From positions 248,001 through 312,000 of the forward strand of contig WGOE01000004.1 of assembly GCA_016124195.1 (NCBI GenBank): a stretch of 64,000 nt of DNA. Reading direction: 5' to 3'. Below are positions 55,815 through 64,000 of this stretch, one piece after another. Below the pieces are notes generated by a model that was not told the origin of the DNA, ran no database searches, and was given only the letters and a program-made list of their open reading frames with translations. Each line of letters opens with the position of its first letter. Position 1 is the stretch's first letter. The position numbers were made by a program, and so were the translations under genes. Source of the DNA: a bacterium (lineage in GTDB: Bacteria; Pseudomonadota; Alphaproteobacteria; Rhodobacterales; Rhodobacteraceae).

Positions 55815-57206
55815 TCAGGCGCCGAACTGATGTTCCAGCCACTTTTCCAGCCAGTGAATGTTGTAGTCGCCGCTCTGGATGTCTGGCTCGGCCAGCAGCG
55901 CGTCAAAGAGCGGCATCGTGGTCTCGATCCCGTCGATGATCAACTCTCCCAGGGCGCGCCGGAGCCGGGCCAGCGCCTCGGGCCGGTCACGGCCATGCAC
56001 GATCAGCTTGCCGATCAGGCTGTCGTAATAGGGCGGGATCGAATAGCCGCCGTAAAGCGCGGAATCCATCCTGACCCCCAGCCCGCCCGGCGCGTGGAAC
56101 ACCTTGACCTTGCCGGGGCGCGGCGCGAAATCGGGCAGGCGTTCGGCGTTGATGCGCACCTCGATGGCATGGCCGTTGATCTCAAGCTCGTCTTGAGAAA
56201 ACGACATCGGCAGGCCGGCTGCCACGCGGATCTGTTCGCGCACAAGGTCGACGCCAAAGATGCCCTCTGTCACCGGATGTTCGACCTGCAGCCGCGTGTT
56301 CATTTCGATGAAGAAGAACTCGCCATCCTCATACAGAAATTCGATCGTGCCGGCGCCGATGTAATTGATCTTGGACATGGCATCGGCGCAGACCTTGCCG
56401 ATCCGGGCGCGCATCTCGGGCGTGATGCAGGGGCCGGGCGCCTCTTCAAAGACCTTCTGGTGACGGCGCTGCAAGGAACAATCGCGCTCGCCCAGATGGA
56501 CCGCCTTGCCCTTGCCGTCGCCAAAGACCTGGATCTCGATATGGCGCGGCTTTTGCAGATATTTCTCGATATAGACTTCATCGTTGCCGAAGGCGGCCTT
56601 GCTTTCAGCCCTTGCGGTGCGAAAGGCGATTTCCAGTTCTTCGGGGTTCTTGGCGACCTTCATGCCGCGCCCGCCGCCGCCGGCCGTGGCCTTGATGATC
56701 ACCGGAAAGCCGATCTTGGCCGCAACCCCGATCGCCGTTTCATAATCGGCCACCCCGCCGTCCGAGCCCGGCACCACCGGAATCCCCAAAGCCTTGGCGG
56801 TTTCCTTGGCGGTGATCTTGTCGCCCATGATGCGGATGTGTTCGGCATTGGGCCCGATGAAGGTGATGCCGTGATCCTCAAGCGCCTGAGCGAAACTGGC
56901 GTTTTCCGACAGGAAGCCATAGCCCGGATGCACCGCCTGCGCCCCGGTGATCTCGCAGGCCGATATGATCGCGGCCTTGGACAGGTAAGACAGCGTCGAC
57001 GAGGCCGGGCCGATGCAGACCGACTCGTCGGCCATGCGCACATGCATGGCATCCGAATCGGCCGTGGAATGGACGGCGACCGATTTGATCCCCATTTCCT
57101 GACAGGCGCGGATCACCCGCAGGGCGATCTCGCCACGGTTGGCGATCAGGATCTTGTCGAAGATCGGCAGCGGGGCGGGGGTCGGCTTGAGGCTGGGTTT
57201 GATCAA
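55815..57206 (-). CDS. accC: acetyl-CoA carboxylase, biotin carboxylase subunit
   Basis: Carboxylates biotin on AccB with ATP and bicarbonate, the first step of fatty acid synthesis. 463 residues, ATP-grasp fold: [47 protein letters not shown] and [17 protein letters not shown] use a TTG start (GAGGCAGGCATC ahead of it), as no ATG lies between the accB stop and the conserved region. The first 15 residues are Pro-rich and not part of the fold. It starts ten bases after accB. Confidence 0.95.
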   Translation of the reverse strand: MIKPSLKPTPAPLPIFDKILIANRGEIALRVIRACQEMGIKSVAVHSTADSDAMHVRMADESVCIGPASSTLSYLSKAAIISACEITGAQAVHPGYGFLSENASFAQALEDHGITFIGPNAEHIRIMGDKITAKETAKALGIPVVPGSDGGVADYETAIGVAAKIGFPVIIKATAGGGGRGMKVAKNPEELEIAFRTARAESKAAFGNDEVYIEKYLQKPRHIEIQVFGDGKGKAVHLGERDCSLQRRHQKVFEEAPGPCITPEMRARIGKVCADAMSKINYIGAGTIEFLYEDGEFFFIEMNTRLQVEHPVTEGIFGVDLVREQIRVAAGLPMSFSQDELEINGHAIEVRINAERLPDFAPRPGKVKVFHAPGGLGVRMDSALYGGYSIPPYYDSLIGKLIVHGRDRPEALARLRRALGELIIDGIETTMPLFDALLAEPDIQSGDYNIHWLEKWLEHQFGA

Positions 57207-57216
57207 GATGCCTGCC

Positions 57217-57711
57217 TCACTCGATGATCATCAAGGGCGCGCCATATTCGACCGCCTGGCCATCGGCTGCCAGAATGCGCCGCACCGTGCCGGCGCGCGG
57301 GGCGGGGATGTGGTTCATCGTCTTCATCGCCTCGATGATCAGGACGGTCTGGCCTTCGGCCACCGTGGCGCCGACCGAGACGAAGGGCGCGGCCCCCGGT
57401 TCGGCCGAAAGATAGACCGTGCCCACCATGGGCGAGGTCACGGCGCCGGGATGCTGGGCCGGGTCTTCGACCACGGCCGCGACGGGGGCCGCGGCGGCCT
57501 GCGCCACGGGGACGGCATGGACCTGCGGCGCCATCTGCATCACCGGGGCTGCCATCTGCACGACCGTGGCCTTCTTGACCACCTTGACGTCCAGGCTGTC
57601 ACGCTCGCCATATTCGCGCTTCACCGACAGTTCGGTCAGGTCGTTCTTGTTCAGCAGCTCTGCCAGGGCCGAGATGAAGGCCACGTCCGCATCGGGGGAA
57701 TTTTTGCTCAT
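57217..57711 (-). CDS. accB: acetyl-CoA carboxylase, biotin carboxyl carrier protein
   Basis: 164 residues: an N-terminal helical region ([20 protein letters not shown]), an Ala/Pro/Val linker (about 55-85) and the biotinyl domain, with the biotin Lys in EAMKTMN. The ATG at 57711 is preceded by GAGGATTGC. It forms an operon with accC. The preceding 49 codons of open frame have no function. Confidence 0.95.
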   Translation of the reverse strand: MSKNSPDADVAFISALAELLNKNDLTELSVKREYGERDSLDVKVVKKATVVQMAAPVMQMAPQVHAVPVAQAAAAPVAAVVEDPAQHPGAVTSPMVGTVYLSAEPGAAPFVSVGATVAEGQTVLIIEAMKTMNHIPAPRAGTVRRILAADGQAVEYGAPLMIIE

Positions 57712-57958
57712 GCAATCCTCTGTTGGCGTCGTTGTTGGTGCGCCTCGGGGACGCGTGTTTTCCACCCCGGCGGGCCAACCGGGCGTTTGATAGGCCTTCA
57801 TATACGGCAGACCTGCCCAAAGGAAAAGCATCTGATCGCCGGGGCCCGAATTCTTCACTGCGGTAGAAATTTACCGTTTGATAAAAAAGACGACCTGTGC
57901 CAGCCTGATCGAAAGAAATCCGTCGCCAAAGACGGCACAATCAGCCGGGGAGGCTGCC

Positions 57959-59239
57959 ATGTCGAACCAGACCCTGATGCCGGGGATTGCCGCTCATCGC
58001 CTGCCCGCCGAGGTGGTGGCCGAGAATTTCGCCCATTACATGCCGGCCTATGACCGCCACGAGGCGCGGGTGGCGGCGGATCGCTGCTATTTCTGCCATG
58101 ATGCGCCCTGCATGACGGCCTGCCCGACCGCGATCGACATTCCGCTCTTCATCCGGCAGATCGCGACCGGCACGCCCGAGGCCGCGGCGCGCACCATCCT
58201 GTCGCAGAACATCCTGGGCGGCATGTGCGCCCGGGTCTGCCCGACCGAGACGCTGTGCGAAGAGGTCTGCGTGCGCGAAGTGGCCGAGGGAAAGCCCGTC
58301 GAGATCGGTCGCCTGCAACGCTATGCCACCGATACGCTGATGGAAAAGGGCGTGCATCCTTTCACCCGGGCCGCCGCAACCGGAAAGCGGGTCGCCGTGG
58401 TGGGGGCAGGGCCTGCGGGCCTCGCATGCGCCCATCGTCTGGCGCTGCACGGCCATGAGGTGACGGTCTTCGAACGCCGCCCCAAGGCCGGCGGGCTCAA
58501 CGAATTCGGCATCGCCGCCTATAAATCCACCGACGACTTTGCCGCGCGCGAGGTGGCCTGGCTCCTGCAGATCGGCGGCATCACGATCGAGACGGGGCGC
58601 GAGCTGGGCCGCGACTTCAGCCTCGCCAGCCTTGAGGCCGACCATGACGCGGTGTTTCTGGGCATCGGTCTGGCGGGGGTGAATGCGCTTGGGGTTCCGG
58701 GCGAGGATCTGGCCGGCGTCCGCAATGCGGTCGATTTCATCGCCGAGTTGCGGCAGGCGGCGGACAAGTCCGCGCTGCCCGTCGGCCGCGATGTCGTGGT
58801 GATCGGCGGCGGCATGACGGCGGTCGATGCGGCGGTGCAATCCAAACTGCTGGGCGCGCAGTCGGTGACGATGGTCTACCGGCGCGGCAAGGAGCATATG
58901 AGTGCCAGCCTTTACGAACAGGACCATGCGACGGCCTCTGGCGTGACGATCCTCTACGGTGCGGCGCCAGTGCGGATCATCGGGCAGGGCGCCGTGGAGG
59001 CGGTCGAATTCATCCGCGACGGCGAAAGCTTCACCCTCAGGGCCGATCAGGTCTTCAAGGCCATCGGCCAGACGCTTGTGGGCGAGCCCATTGCGCGGGA
59101 CGGCAAGAAACTGGTCCGGCGCGCCGGCAAGGTCTGGGCCGGCGGCGATTGTGCGGCGGGGGGCGAGGATCTGACCGTCACCGCCGTCGCCCAGGGCCGC
59201 GATGCGGCTGAGGAGATTCATGCTACGCTGATGGCCTGA
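57959..59239 (+). CDS. preT: NAD-dependent dihydropyrimidine dehydrogenase, PreT subunit
   Basis: 426 residues, GltD/DPD-A type. Two 4Fe-4S motifs lie near the N-terminus (Cys43, Cys46, Cys51, Cys55 in CYFCHDAPCMTACP; then CARVCPTETLCEEVC), followed by the FAD site VAVVGAGPAGLACAHRLA and the NADH site VVVIGGGMTAVDAAV. With PreA it reduces uracil and thymine to the dihydro forms. GGGGAGG precedes the ATG. A methyltransferase gene lies between it and preA. Confidence 0.93.
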   Translation: MSNQTLMPGIAAHRLPAEVVAENFAHYMPAYDRHEARVAADRCYFCHDAPCMTACPTAIDIPLFIRQIATGTPEAAARTILSQNILGGMCARVCPTETLCEEVCVREVAEGKPVEIGRLQRYATDTLMEKGVHPFTRAAATGKRVAVVGAGPAGLACAHRLALHGHEVTVFERRPKAGGLNEFGIAAYKSTDDFAAREVAWLLQIGGITIETGRELGRDFSLASLEADHDAVFLGIGLAGVNALGVPGEDLAGVRNAVDFIAELRQAADKSALPVGRDVVVIGGGMTAVDAAVQSKLLGAQSVTMVYRRGKEHMSASLYEQDHATASGVTILYGAAPVRIIGQGAVEAVEFIRDGESFTLRADQVFKAIGQTLVGEPIARDGKKLVRRAGKVWAGGDCAAGGEDLTVTAVAQGRDAAEEIHATLMA

Positions 59240-59265
59240 CTCACCGATCCGGAGGAATCGCGTCA

Positions 59266-60096
59266 ATGGAAAACGCAGAAGCAGAAGTCGTATCGCATTA
59301 TGCCGATCATGACGGGGTGTCGCTCTTTGACCGCATCTATGCGGCACTCGCCGCCCAAGGAGTGGCGGCGGCCGATGTGACGGCCGAACATCTCAAGGGC
59401 GTTGATGAGTTTCATATCGGGGGCGTCGATGCGACACTGGCGCTGCTGGACCAACTGGCCATCGCACCCGCGACGCGCGTGCTCGACATCGGCTCGGGCA
59501 TCGGCGGGCCGGCGCGCCTGATCGCCTCGCGCTATGGCGCGCAGGTCACCGGCGTGGATCTGACCCCGGATTTCGTTGAAACAGCGCGGCGGCTTTCGGC
59601 GGCAGTCGGCTCGCCCACCGAATTCATCGTGGGCAGCGCCTTCGATCTGCCTTTCGCGGATGCGACCTTCGACCTTGCGACCCTGCTGCATGTCGGCATG
59701 AACCTGCCCGACAAGCCGCGCCTCTTTGCCGAGGCGGCGCGGGTGCTGCGTCCGGGCGGAACCTTTGCCGTCTATGACGTGATGCTGTTCGGCAATCATC
59801 CCGATTTTCCAGTGCCGTGGTCCTCGGGTCCGGAGAGTTCGTTCCTGTCGGGCCCCTATACCTACCTCGACGCCGCCGCCGAGGCCGGCTTCACCCTGCG
59901 CGCCCGCCGCGACCGGGGCGACGTGGTGCGCGCCTTCTTCGTCGCCATGCAAGAGCGGATGGCCAAGGCCGGCCCCCCCGCCATCGGCTTGCCGCTGATC
60001 ATGGGGCCCACGGCGCCCGTGAAGGCCGCCAACATGATCAAGGCCGTGACCGCCGGCGACATCGCCCCGGTCGAAATGATATTTGACCGGCGCTGA
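59266..60096 (+). CDS. class I SAM-dependent methyltransferase
   Basis: 276 residues. SAM motif I is RVLDIGSGIGGPARLIA, then VTGVDLTPDFVETARRL (acidic residue for the ribose), SAFDLPFADATFD and VLRPGGTFAVYDVM. It resembles the UbiE/sterol-type small-molecule methyltransferases. It lies 26 bases after preT and 20 before preA, so it is made with the pyrimidine enzymes. Its substrate is unknown; no methylation step belongs to the reductive pyrimidine route. Confidence 0.87.
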   Translation: MENAEAEVVSHYADHDGVSLFDRIYAALAAQGVAAADVTAEHLKGVDEFHIGGVDATLALLDQLAIAPATRVLDIGSGIGGPARLIASRYGAQVTGVDLTPDFVETARRLSAAVGSPTEFIVGSAFDLPFADATFDLATLLHVGMNLPDKPRLFAEAARVLRPGGTFAVYDVMLFGNHPDFPVPWSSGPESSFLSGPYTYLDAAAEAGFTLRARRDRGDVVRAFFVAMQERMAKAGPPAIGLPLIMGPTAPVKAANMIKAVTAGDIAPVEMIFDRR

Positions 60097-60116
60097 TCCG
60101 CGCCAAGGAGACGCAT

Positions 60117-61415
60117 ATGGCTGACCTCACCTCGGACTTCATCGGCATCAGATCCCCCAATCCGTTCTGGCTCGCCTCGGCGCCGCCGACCGACAAGGCC
60201 TATAACGTCGAGCGCGCCTATCAGGCGGGCTGGGGCGGGGTGGTGTGGAAGACGCTCGGCTCGGATGGCCCGCCGGTCGTCAACGTGAACGGGCCGCGTT
60301 ACGGGGCGATCTGGGGGGCGGACCGGAGGCTTCTGGGGCTGAACAACATCGAACTGATCACCGACCGGCCGCTGCAGGTGAACCTGGACGAGATCAAGAT
60401 GGTCAAGCGCAAGTGGCGCGACCGGGCCCTGGTCATCAGCCTGATGGTGCCTTGTGACGAAGAGAGCTGGAAGGACATCCTGCACCGCATCGCGGATACC
60501 GAGGCCGACGGGGTGGAACTGAACTTCGGCTGCCCGCATGGCATGGCCGAACGCGGCATGGGCTCGGCCGTGGGGCAGGTGCCCGAATATATCGAGATGG
60601 TGACGCGCTGGGTCAAGAAACACTCGCGCATGCCCTGCATCGTGAAGCTGACGCCCAACGTGACCAATATCCTCGGGCCGGCCGGGGCTGCGAAAAAGGG
60701 CGGGGCCGATGCGGTCAGCCTGATCAACACGATCAACTCGATCACATCCGTAAACCTCGACAGTTTCAGCCCGGAACCGATGATCGACGGCAAGGGCACC
60801 CATGGCGGCTATTGCGGCCCGGCGGTCAAGCCGATCGCGATGAACATGGTGGCCGAGATCGCGCGCAACCGCGACACCGCGGGCCTGCCGATCAGCGGCA
60901 TCGGCGGTGTGACCACCTGGCGCGACGCGGCCGAATTCATGGCGCTTGGCGCGGGCAATGTGCAGGTCTGCACCGCGGCCATGACCTATGGCTTCAAGGT
61001 GGTGCAGGAAATGATCTCGGGCCTGTCGCAGTATCTGGACGAGAAGGGCATGGCGCTGTCCGACCTGATCGGCCGTGCCACGCCCAATGTGACCGATTGG
61101 CAGTACCTGAACCTCAACTACGTCACCAAGGCCAGGATCGACGCCGAGGCCTGCATCAAGTGCGGGCGCTGCTATGCCGCCTGCGAGGACACCTCTCACC
61201 AGGCCATCGCGATGAAGCCCGGCCGGGTGTTCGAGGTGATGGACGACGAGTGTGTGGCCTGCAACCTCTGCGTCGATGTCTGTCCGGTCGAAAACTGCAT
61301 CACCATGGTCGAACTGCCCAAGGGCGCTGTCGATCCGCGCACCGGCAAGACGGTGGGCGATTATGCCAACTGGACCACGCATCCCAACAACCCCTCGGTC
61401 GCGGCAGCCGAATAG
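60117..61415 (+). CDS. preA: NAD-dependent dihydropyrimidine dehydrogenase, PreA subunit
   Basis: 432 residues: an FMN-binding dihydroorotate-dehydrogenase-like barrel (NPFWLASAPPTDKAYNVERA, GVELNFGCPHG, SLINTINSI, GIGGVTTWRDAAEF) and a C-terminal ferredoxin domain with two 4Fe-4S motifs (CIKCGRCYAACEDTSHQAI and CVACNLCVDVCPVENC). CPHG contains the catalytic Cys region. It takes electrons from PreT. AAGGAGACGCAT precedes the ATG. Confidence 0.95.
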   Translation: MADLTSDFIGIRSPNPFWLASAPPTDKAYNVERAYQAGWGGVVWKTLGSDGPPVVNVNGPRYGAIWGADRRLLGLNNIELITDRPLQVNLDEIKMVKRKWRDRALVISLMVPCDEESWKDILHRIADTEADGVELNFGCPHGMAERGMGSAVGQVPEYIEMVTRWVKKHSRMPCIVKLTPNVTNILGPAGAAKKGGADAVSLINTINSITSVNLDSFSPEPMIDGKGTHGGYCGPAVKPIAMNMVAEIARNRDTAGLPISGIGGVTTWRDAAEFMALGAGNVQVCTAAMTYGFKVVQEMISGLSQYLDEKGMALSDLIGRATPNVTDWQYLNLNYVTKARIDAEACIKCGRCYAACEDTSHQAIAMKPGRVFEVMDDECVACNLCVDVCPVENCITMVELPKGAVDPRTGKTVGDYANWTTHPNNPSVAAAE

Positions 61416-61445
61416 CGCCCGCGGCCGAAGCGCGGGGGGCCCATC

Positions 61446-61769
61446 TTGCGCCGTCTTGACGTCACACGCTGGCCTGCCGTTCTGGTCTTTCTGGCCGCTG
61501 GCGGGCTCGCGGTCTTTTCGGCCTATGCCGCGATGAACCTGTTTGCCGAGGCGGTGGCCAACCTGCGCTTTCTGGGCCGGTTCGGCTATGAGGCGGTGCG
61601 GGTCGGGGCGTTGTGGCAGGTCGTGACGCTGACGCTGTGGAGCCTGCTGGCGCTGGCCGGCTTCATGGGTTTCAAGATCTGCGAGACCGAACTGATGCAG
61701 CGCTATCGCGCCTGGACCAGACCGCCGAACCGCCGCGCGGACCAAGGCAAGGACGGGACGGGCCGCTGA
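61446..61769 (+). CDS. small two-helix membrane protein of unknown function
   Basis: 107 residues from a TTG start; no ATG is available before the first helix. Two hydrophobic segments ([20 protein letters not shown] and [20 protein letters not shown]) surround a short loop, and the C-terminus is polar and basic. It lies 30 bases after preA on the same strand, so it is probably in the pyrimidine operon. I do not recognise a family. Confidence 0.6.
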   Translation: MRRLDVTRWPAVLVFLAAGGLAVFSAYAAMNLFAEAVANLRFLGRFGYEAVRVGALWQVVTLTLWSLLALAGFMGFKICETELMQRYRAWTRPPNRRADQGKDGTGR

Positions 61770-61897
61770 GCCGCAGAAGGTTTTGCTCATCCGCGGAAAA
61801 TTCGGCCGCGGCCTCTCGAATCCCGGTGCAGGATGGCCATATGATAGCAGGGCGACACGGCGCGCCGGTGTGGCGCCGTCCCGGTTCGGAGATCACC

Positions 61898-62938
61898 TTG
61901 CATTATTCCATCCTTGACCTGGCCCCGGTGGCCGAAGGCCAGACCGCCCGCGACGCGCTGGCCAATACGCTCGACCTCGCCCGGCATGCCGAGGATTGGG
62001 GCTATCACCGCTATTGGCTGGCCGAACATCACAACATGCCGGGGATCGCCTCGGCGGCGACCGCGGTCGTGGTGGGCCATGTGGCCGGCGGTACCCGTCG
62101 CATCAGGGTCGGGTCGGGCGGGGTCATGCTGCCCAACCACGCGCCACTTGTGATCGCCGAACAGTTCGGCACCCTGGCCACGCTGTTTCCCGGCCGCATC
62201 GACCTTGGCCTTGGCCGCGCCCCCGGCACCGACATGGCCACTGCCCGTGCGCTGCGCCGCCATATGGAGGCTTCGTACGAATTCCCGCAGGATGTGCTGG
62301 AACTGATCCATTATCTCGATGCGCCCGAACCCCAGGCCCGCGTGCGCGCCTGCCCGGGCGAGGGCACGCAGGTGCCGGTCTGGATCCTCGGCTCCAGCCT
62401 TTACGGCGCGCAACTTGCGGCCTATCTGGGCCTGCCCTATGCCTTTGCCAGCCACTTTGCCCCCGCCCAGCTGGCCGAGGCGGCCGAGGTCTATCGCAGC
62501 GCCTTCCGGCCCTCGGTCTGGCGCGACCGGCCGCATTTCATGATGGCCGTGGGTCTCAGCGCCGCGGCCACCGATGCCGAGGCGCAGTATTTGCGCTCGT
62601 CCCAGATCCTCAGCTTTGCCAGGTTGCGCTCAGGCCAGCCCGGCCGCCTGCCGCCGCCCCAGGCCGACCTGTCCGAGATTGCGCCGCAGGTCCGCGCCGG
62701 GGTTGATCAGGCCTTGTCCTGCGCCGCGGTGGGATCGCCCCTCAGCGTGCGCGCGGCCCTGTCCCGCCTGATCGAGACCTATCGGCCCGATGAGGTCATG
62801 CTGACCGGCATGATGCACTCCCATGCCGCGCGTCTGACGTCGTTCCGCATCGGGGCCGAGGTGATGCGCGATCTGGGGGCCATGCCGTCAGAGGAGGCCT
62901 TGCCGGTTTCGGCAGAACCGGACCGCCGCATCGCCTGA
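61898..62938 (+). CDS. luciferase-like (LLM) flavin-dependent oxidoreductase
   Basis: 346 residues with the LLM start [57 protein letters not shown] and [16 protein letters not shown], as in the MsnO8-type FMN or F420 family. I chose a TTG start with GGAG seven bases upstream because it begins the conserved domain; an ATG at 61841 would add 19 residues. The role is unknown; such enzymes are often monooxygenases. Confidence 0.85.
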   Translation: MHYSILDLAPVAEGQTARDALANTLDLARHAEDWGYHRYWLAEHHNMPGIASAATAVVVGHVAGGTRRIRVGSGGVMLPNHAPLVIAEQFGTLATLFPGRIDLGLGRAPGTDMATARALRRHMEASYEFPQDVLELIHYLDAPEPQARVRACPGEGTQVPVWILGSSLYGAQLAAYLGLPYAFASHFAPAQLAEAAEVYRSAFRPSVWRDRPHFMMAVGLSAAATDAEAQYLRSSQILSFARLRSGQPGRLPPPQADLSEIAPQVRAGVDQALSCAAVGSPLSVRAALSRLIETYRPDEVMLTGMMHSHAARLTSFRIGAEVMRDLGAMPSEEALPVSAEPDRRIA

Positions 62939-62963
62939 CCGCCTCCCAGCCTCGCTTGGCCCC

Positions 62964-63332
62964 TCAGGCTGAAACCAGCATCAGTTGCAGGCCCGGCCCG
63001 ACCGCGCGCAGTTCGCGTTCGACCAGTTCGGGGTTCGGCAGGGGCGGGGCAAGCACAAGGATCGTCCCCGAAAACCCCAGGAGCGCCAGCGCTTCGATCA
63101 TGATCAGGGCATCCTGCTCGGCTGAAATCAGCGGCATCAAAACGGCTGTCGGCCCGATTTCAGCCAGCAGCTCCGGCGTCAGGTCATCGAACGCGCGATG
63201 GGTGACCTGATGCAGGAGGATCGGCCCGTCCGGCGCGATCAGGCTGGCGCAATCGAGGGCCAGAAACCGCTCTGACCGGGCCTGCGGCAGGTCCGCCAGT
63301 TTGGGATGTGCTTTGAAAACGCGCGCTCGCAT
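62964..63332 (-). CDS. unknown protein, possibly a degenerate receiver-like fold
   Basis: 122 residues from the ATG at 63332. I recognise no family. The alternation FLALDCASLIAP, AVLMPLISAEQDALIMIEAL, GTILVLAPPLP and LQLMLVSA suggests an alpha/beta Rossmann-like or receiver-like domain. No DNA-binding or membrane part is visible. It is divergent from the phoR-like kinase with a 216-base AT-richer gap between them. Its end is 25 bases from the end of the LLM gene. Confidence 0.6.
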   Translation of the reverse strand: MRARVFKAHPKLADLPQARSERFLALDCASLIAPDGPILLHQVTHRAFDDLTPELLAEIGPTAVLMPLISAEQDALIMIEALALLGFSGTILVLAPPLPNPELVERELRAVGPGLQLMLVSA

Positions 63333-63548
63333 TTGCAACCCTGGATAGAGAATCAGGCATAATTCAACCTAAGGTAGCATAACTTCAACGCAGACTTCAC
63401 GCCGCCCCGCCGCCTCTTCATGGCCGCCCGCGACCGGGCCGGCGCCAATGACGTGGTGCTGTCACACAAACTGGGATACTGGCAGACTGATGAAATGCGA
63501 CTTCACTGCGCGACTGTGCAGGCGTGCGGCACGGAATGATGGGACGCC

Positions 63549-64000
63549 ATGGATGATGACCTGATGTCGGCCGTTCTGGCCGGATTGCCACTGCCGGCGG
63601 TGCTTCTGGGGCCGGACGACCGGATCCAGGCGGCCAACGGCCTGGCCCAGACCCTGCTCGGGGCGGGTCTGGTCGGGCGCCACCACGCCTTCGTGTTGCG
63701 CCAGCCCGAGGTCCTGTCGGCCATCAGCGCGGCCGCCACCTCGGGCCGCCTGGTCGAGGCGCGCCACGTCATCCCGGGTCCGAGCCACGAGGTCATCCAC
63801 CGCTTTACCGCCGCCCCGGTCGGGCAGGGCGTCCTGTGCACCTTTCAGGACATGTCAGACCGCGAGCAGATGGATGCGATGCGGCGCGATTTCGTGGCCA
63901 ATGTCAGCCACGAACTGCGCACGCCCCTCACGGCCGTTCTGGGCTTCATCGAAACGCTGCGCGGCAATGCGCGCGACGATGCGGTGGCGCGCGACCGCTT
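63549..64000 (+). CDS. phoR: PhoR-like sensor histidine kinase, 3' end beyond the window
   Basis: 150 residues are visible from the ATG at 63549 with no stop. A PAS-like sensor domain (residues 8-100) is followed by a HisKA dimerisation domain whose phosphorylated His121 is in DFVANVSHELRTPLTAVLGF. There is no membrane segment, so the kinase is cytoplasmic, as in other alphaproteobacterial PhoR proteins. In these bacteria pstSCAB-phoU-phoB follow; here they would be outside the window. PhoR is the best guess, but other NtrY/PAS kinases share these motifs. Confidence 0.75.
   Translation, partial: MDDDLMSAVLAGLPLPAVLLGPDDRIQAANGLAQTLLGAGLVGRHHAFVLRQPEVLSAISAAATSGRLVEARHVIPGPSHEVIHRFTAAPVGQGVLCTFQDMSDREQMDAMRRDFVANVSHELRTPLTAVLGFIETLRGNARDDAVARDR

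Noticed and set aside
57310-57340. EAMKTMN instead of EAMKMMN at the AccB biotin site
   Set aside because: The Lys and its Met neighbours needed for biotin attachment are kept; the Thr change is a normal variant.
59862-61790. 642-codon minus-strand frame opposite the methyltransferase and preA
   Set aside because: Antisense shadow of strongly supported genes.
63455-63500. Pho box before the PhoR-like gene
   Set aside because: Only one half-site (CTGTCAC) fits; the second repeat is not there at the right distance.

Overview
This is a GC-rich, densely coding stretch of bacterial chromosome. It most likely comes from an alphaproteobacterium of the Rhodobacteraceae. The reasons are: a polyol operon in the order smoE-smoF-smoG-smoK-smoS-mtlK, as known from Rhodobacter sphaeroides; a block NDUFA12 - mlaD - DUF2155 - aat - accC - accB; many short operons with 1-4 base stop/start overlaps; an NDUFAF6-like phytoene-synthase-family protein; and several families of short hairpin repeats between genes. 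I see no phage, transposase, CRISPR array or rRNA. One tRNA (Gly, anticodon CCC) is present. Species cannot be fixed from the sequence alone.

Layout. 1-2241: end of pgl, then pgi (sugar phosphate metabolism), closed by a tandem array of hairpin repeats. 2555-6223 (minus): RidA protein, tRNA-Gly, two paralogous secreted fasciclin proteins and an ECF sigma/anti-sigma pair. 6353-10683 (minus): a ferredoxin-ASKHA corrinoid-reactivase-like protein, an unknown protein and an aromatic amino acid decarboxylase. 11010-15955 (plus): a Tat-type lipoprotein, a possible Cys-Cys leader peptide ahead of cysS, cimA and the NDUFAF6-like protein. 16076-22278: GNAT, pgk, two tandem cyclophilins, a small cytochrome c, tyrS and anmK. 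22444-30592 (minus): the hexitol transport and oxidation operon, with its regulator and a HAD phosphatase upstream. 30755-35678: corA, an enolase-superfamily plus SDR pair, a 37-residue membrane protein, a CehA-like PHP hydrolase and a frameshifted flavin reductase.

35756-42333 is a histidine utilisation locus: hutC-hutF run leftwards and hutI-hutH-hutU run rightwards from one shared promoter that carries two matching operator-like sites. This gives histidine to formylglutamate by the HutF route; no hutG is in view. 42424-53474 is the most interesting accessory region: a divergent LysR regulator with an ATC-N9-GAT palindrome faces a run of two FAD/GcvT-type N-demethylases, an MttB-family methyltransferase without an amber codon, an aldehyde dehydrogenase, a 3-hydroxyisobutyrate-dehydrogenase-like enzyme and a cystathionine gamma-lyase-like PLP enzyme. 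I read this as a catabolic route for an N-methylated or betaine-type compound whose substrate I cannot name.

53729-57711 holds housekeeping genes for complex I, lipid transport, N-end rule tagging and fatty acid synthesis. 57959-62938 holds the two-subunit dihydropyrimidine dehydrogenase (preT, preA) with a methyltransferase gene inserted between the subunits, a small membrane protein and a luciferase-like flavoprotein. The window ends in a PhoR-like histidine kinase.

Three dispersed repeat families stand out. Family A has a TTCATC(T/C)G tail joined to a G-run/C-run hairpin (about ten sites). Family B has paired GATGGGCA palindromes (two sites). Family C has short hairpins with different stems but the same CTGCG loop (three sites, one inside a coding region).
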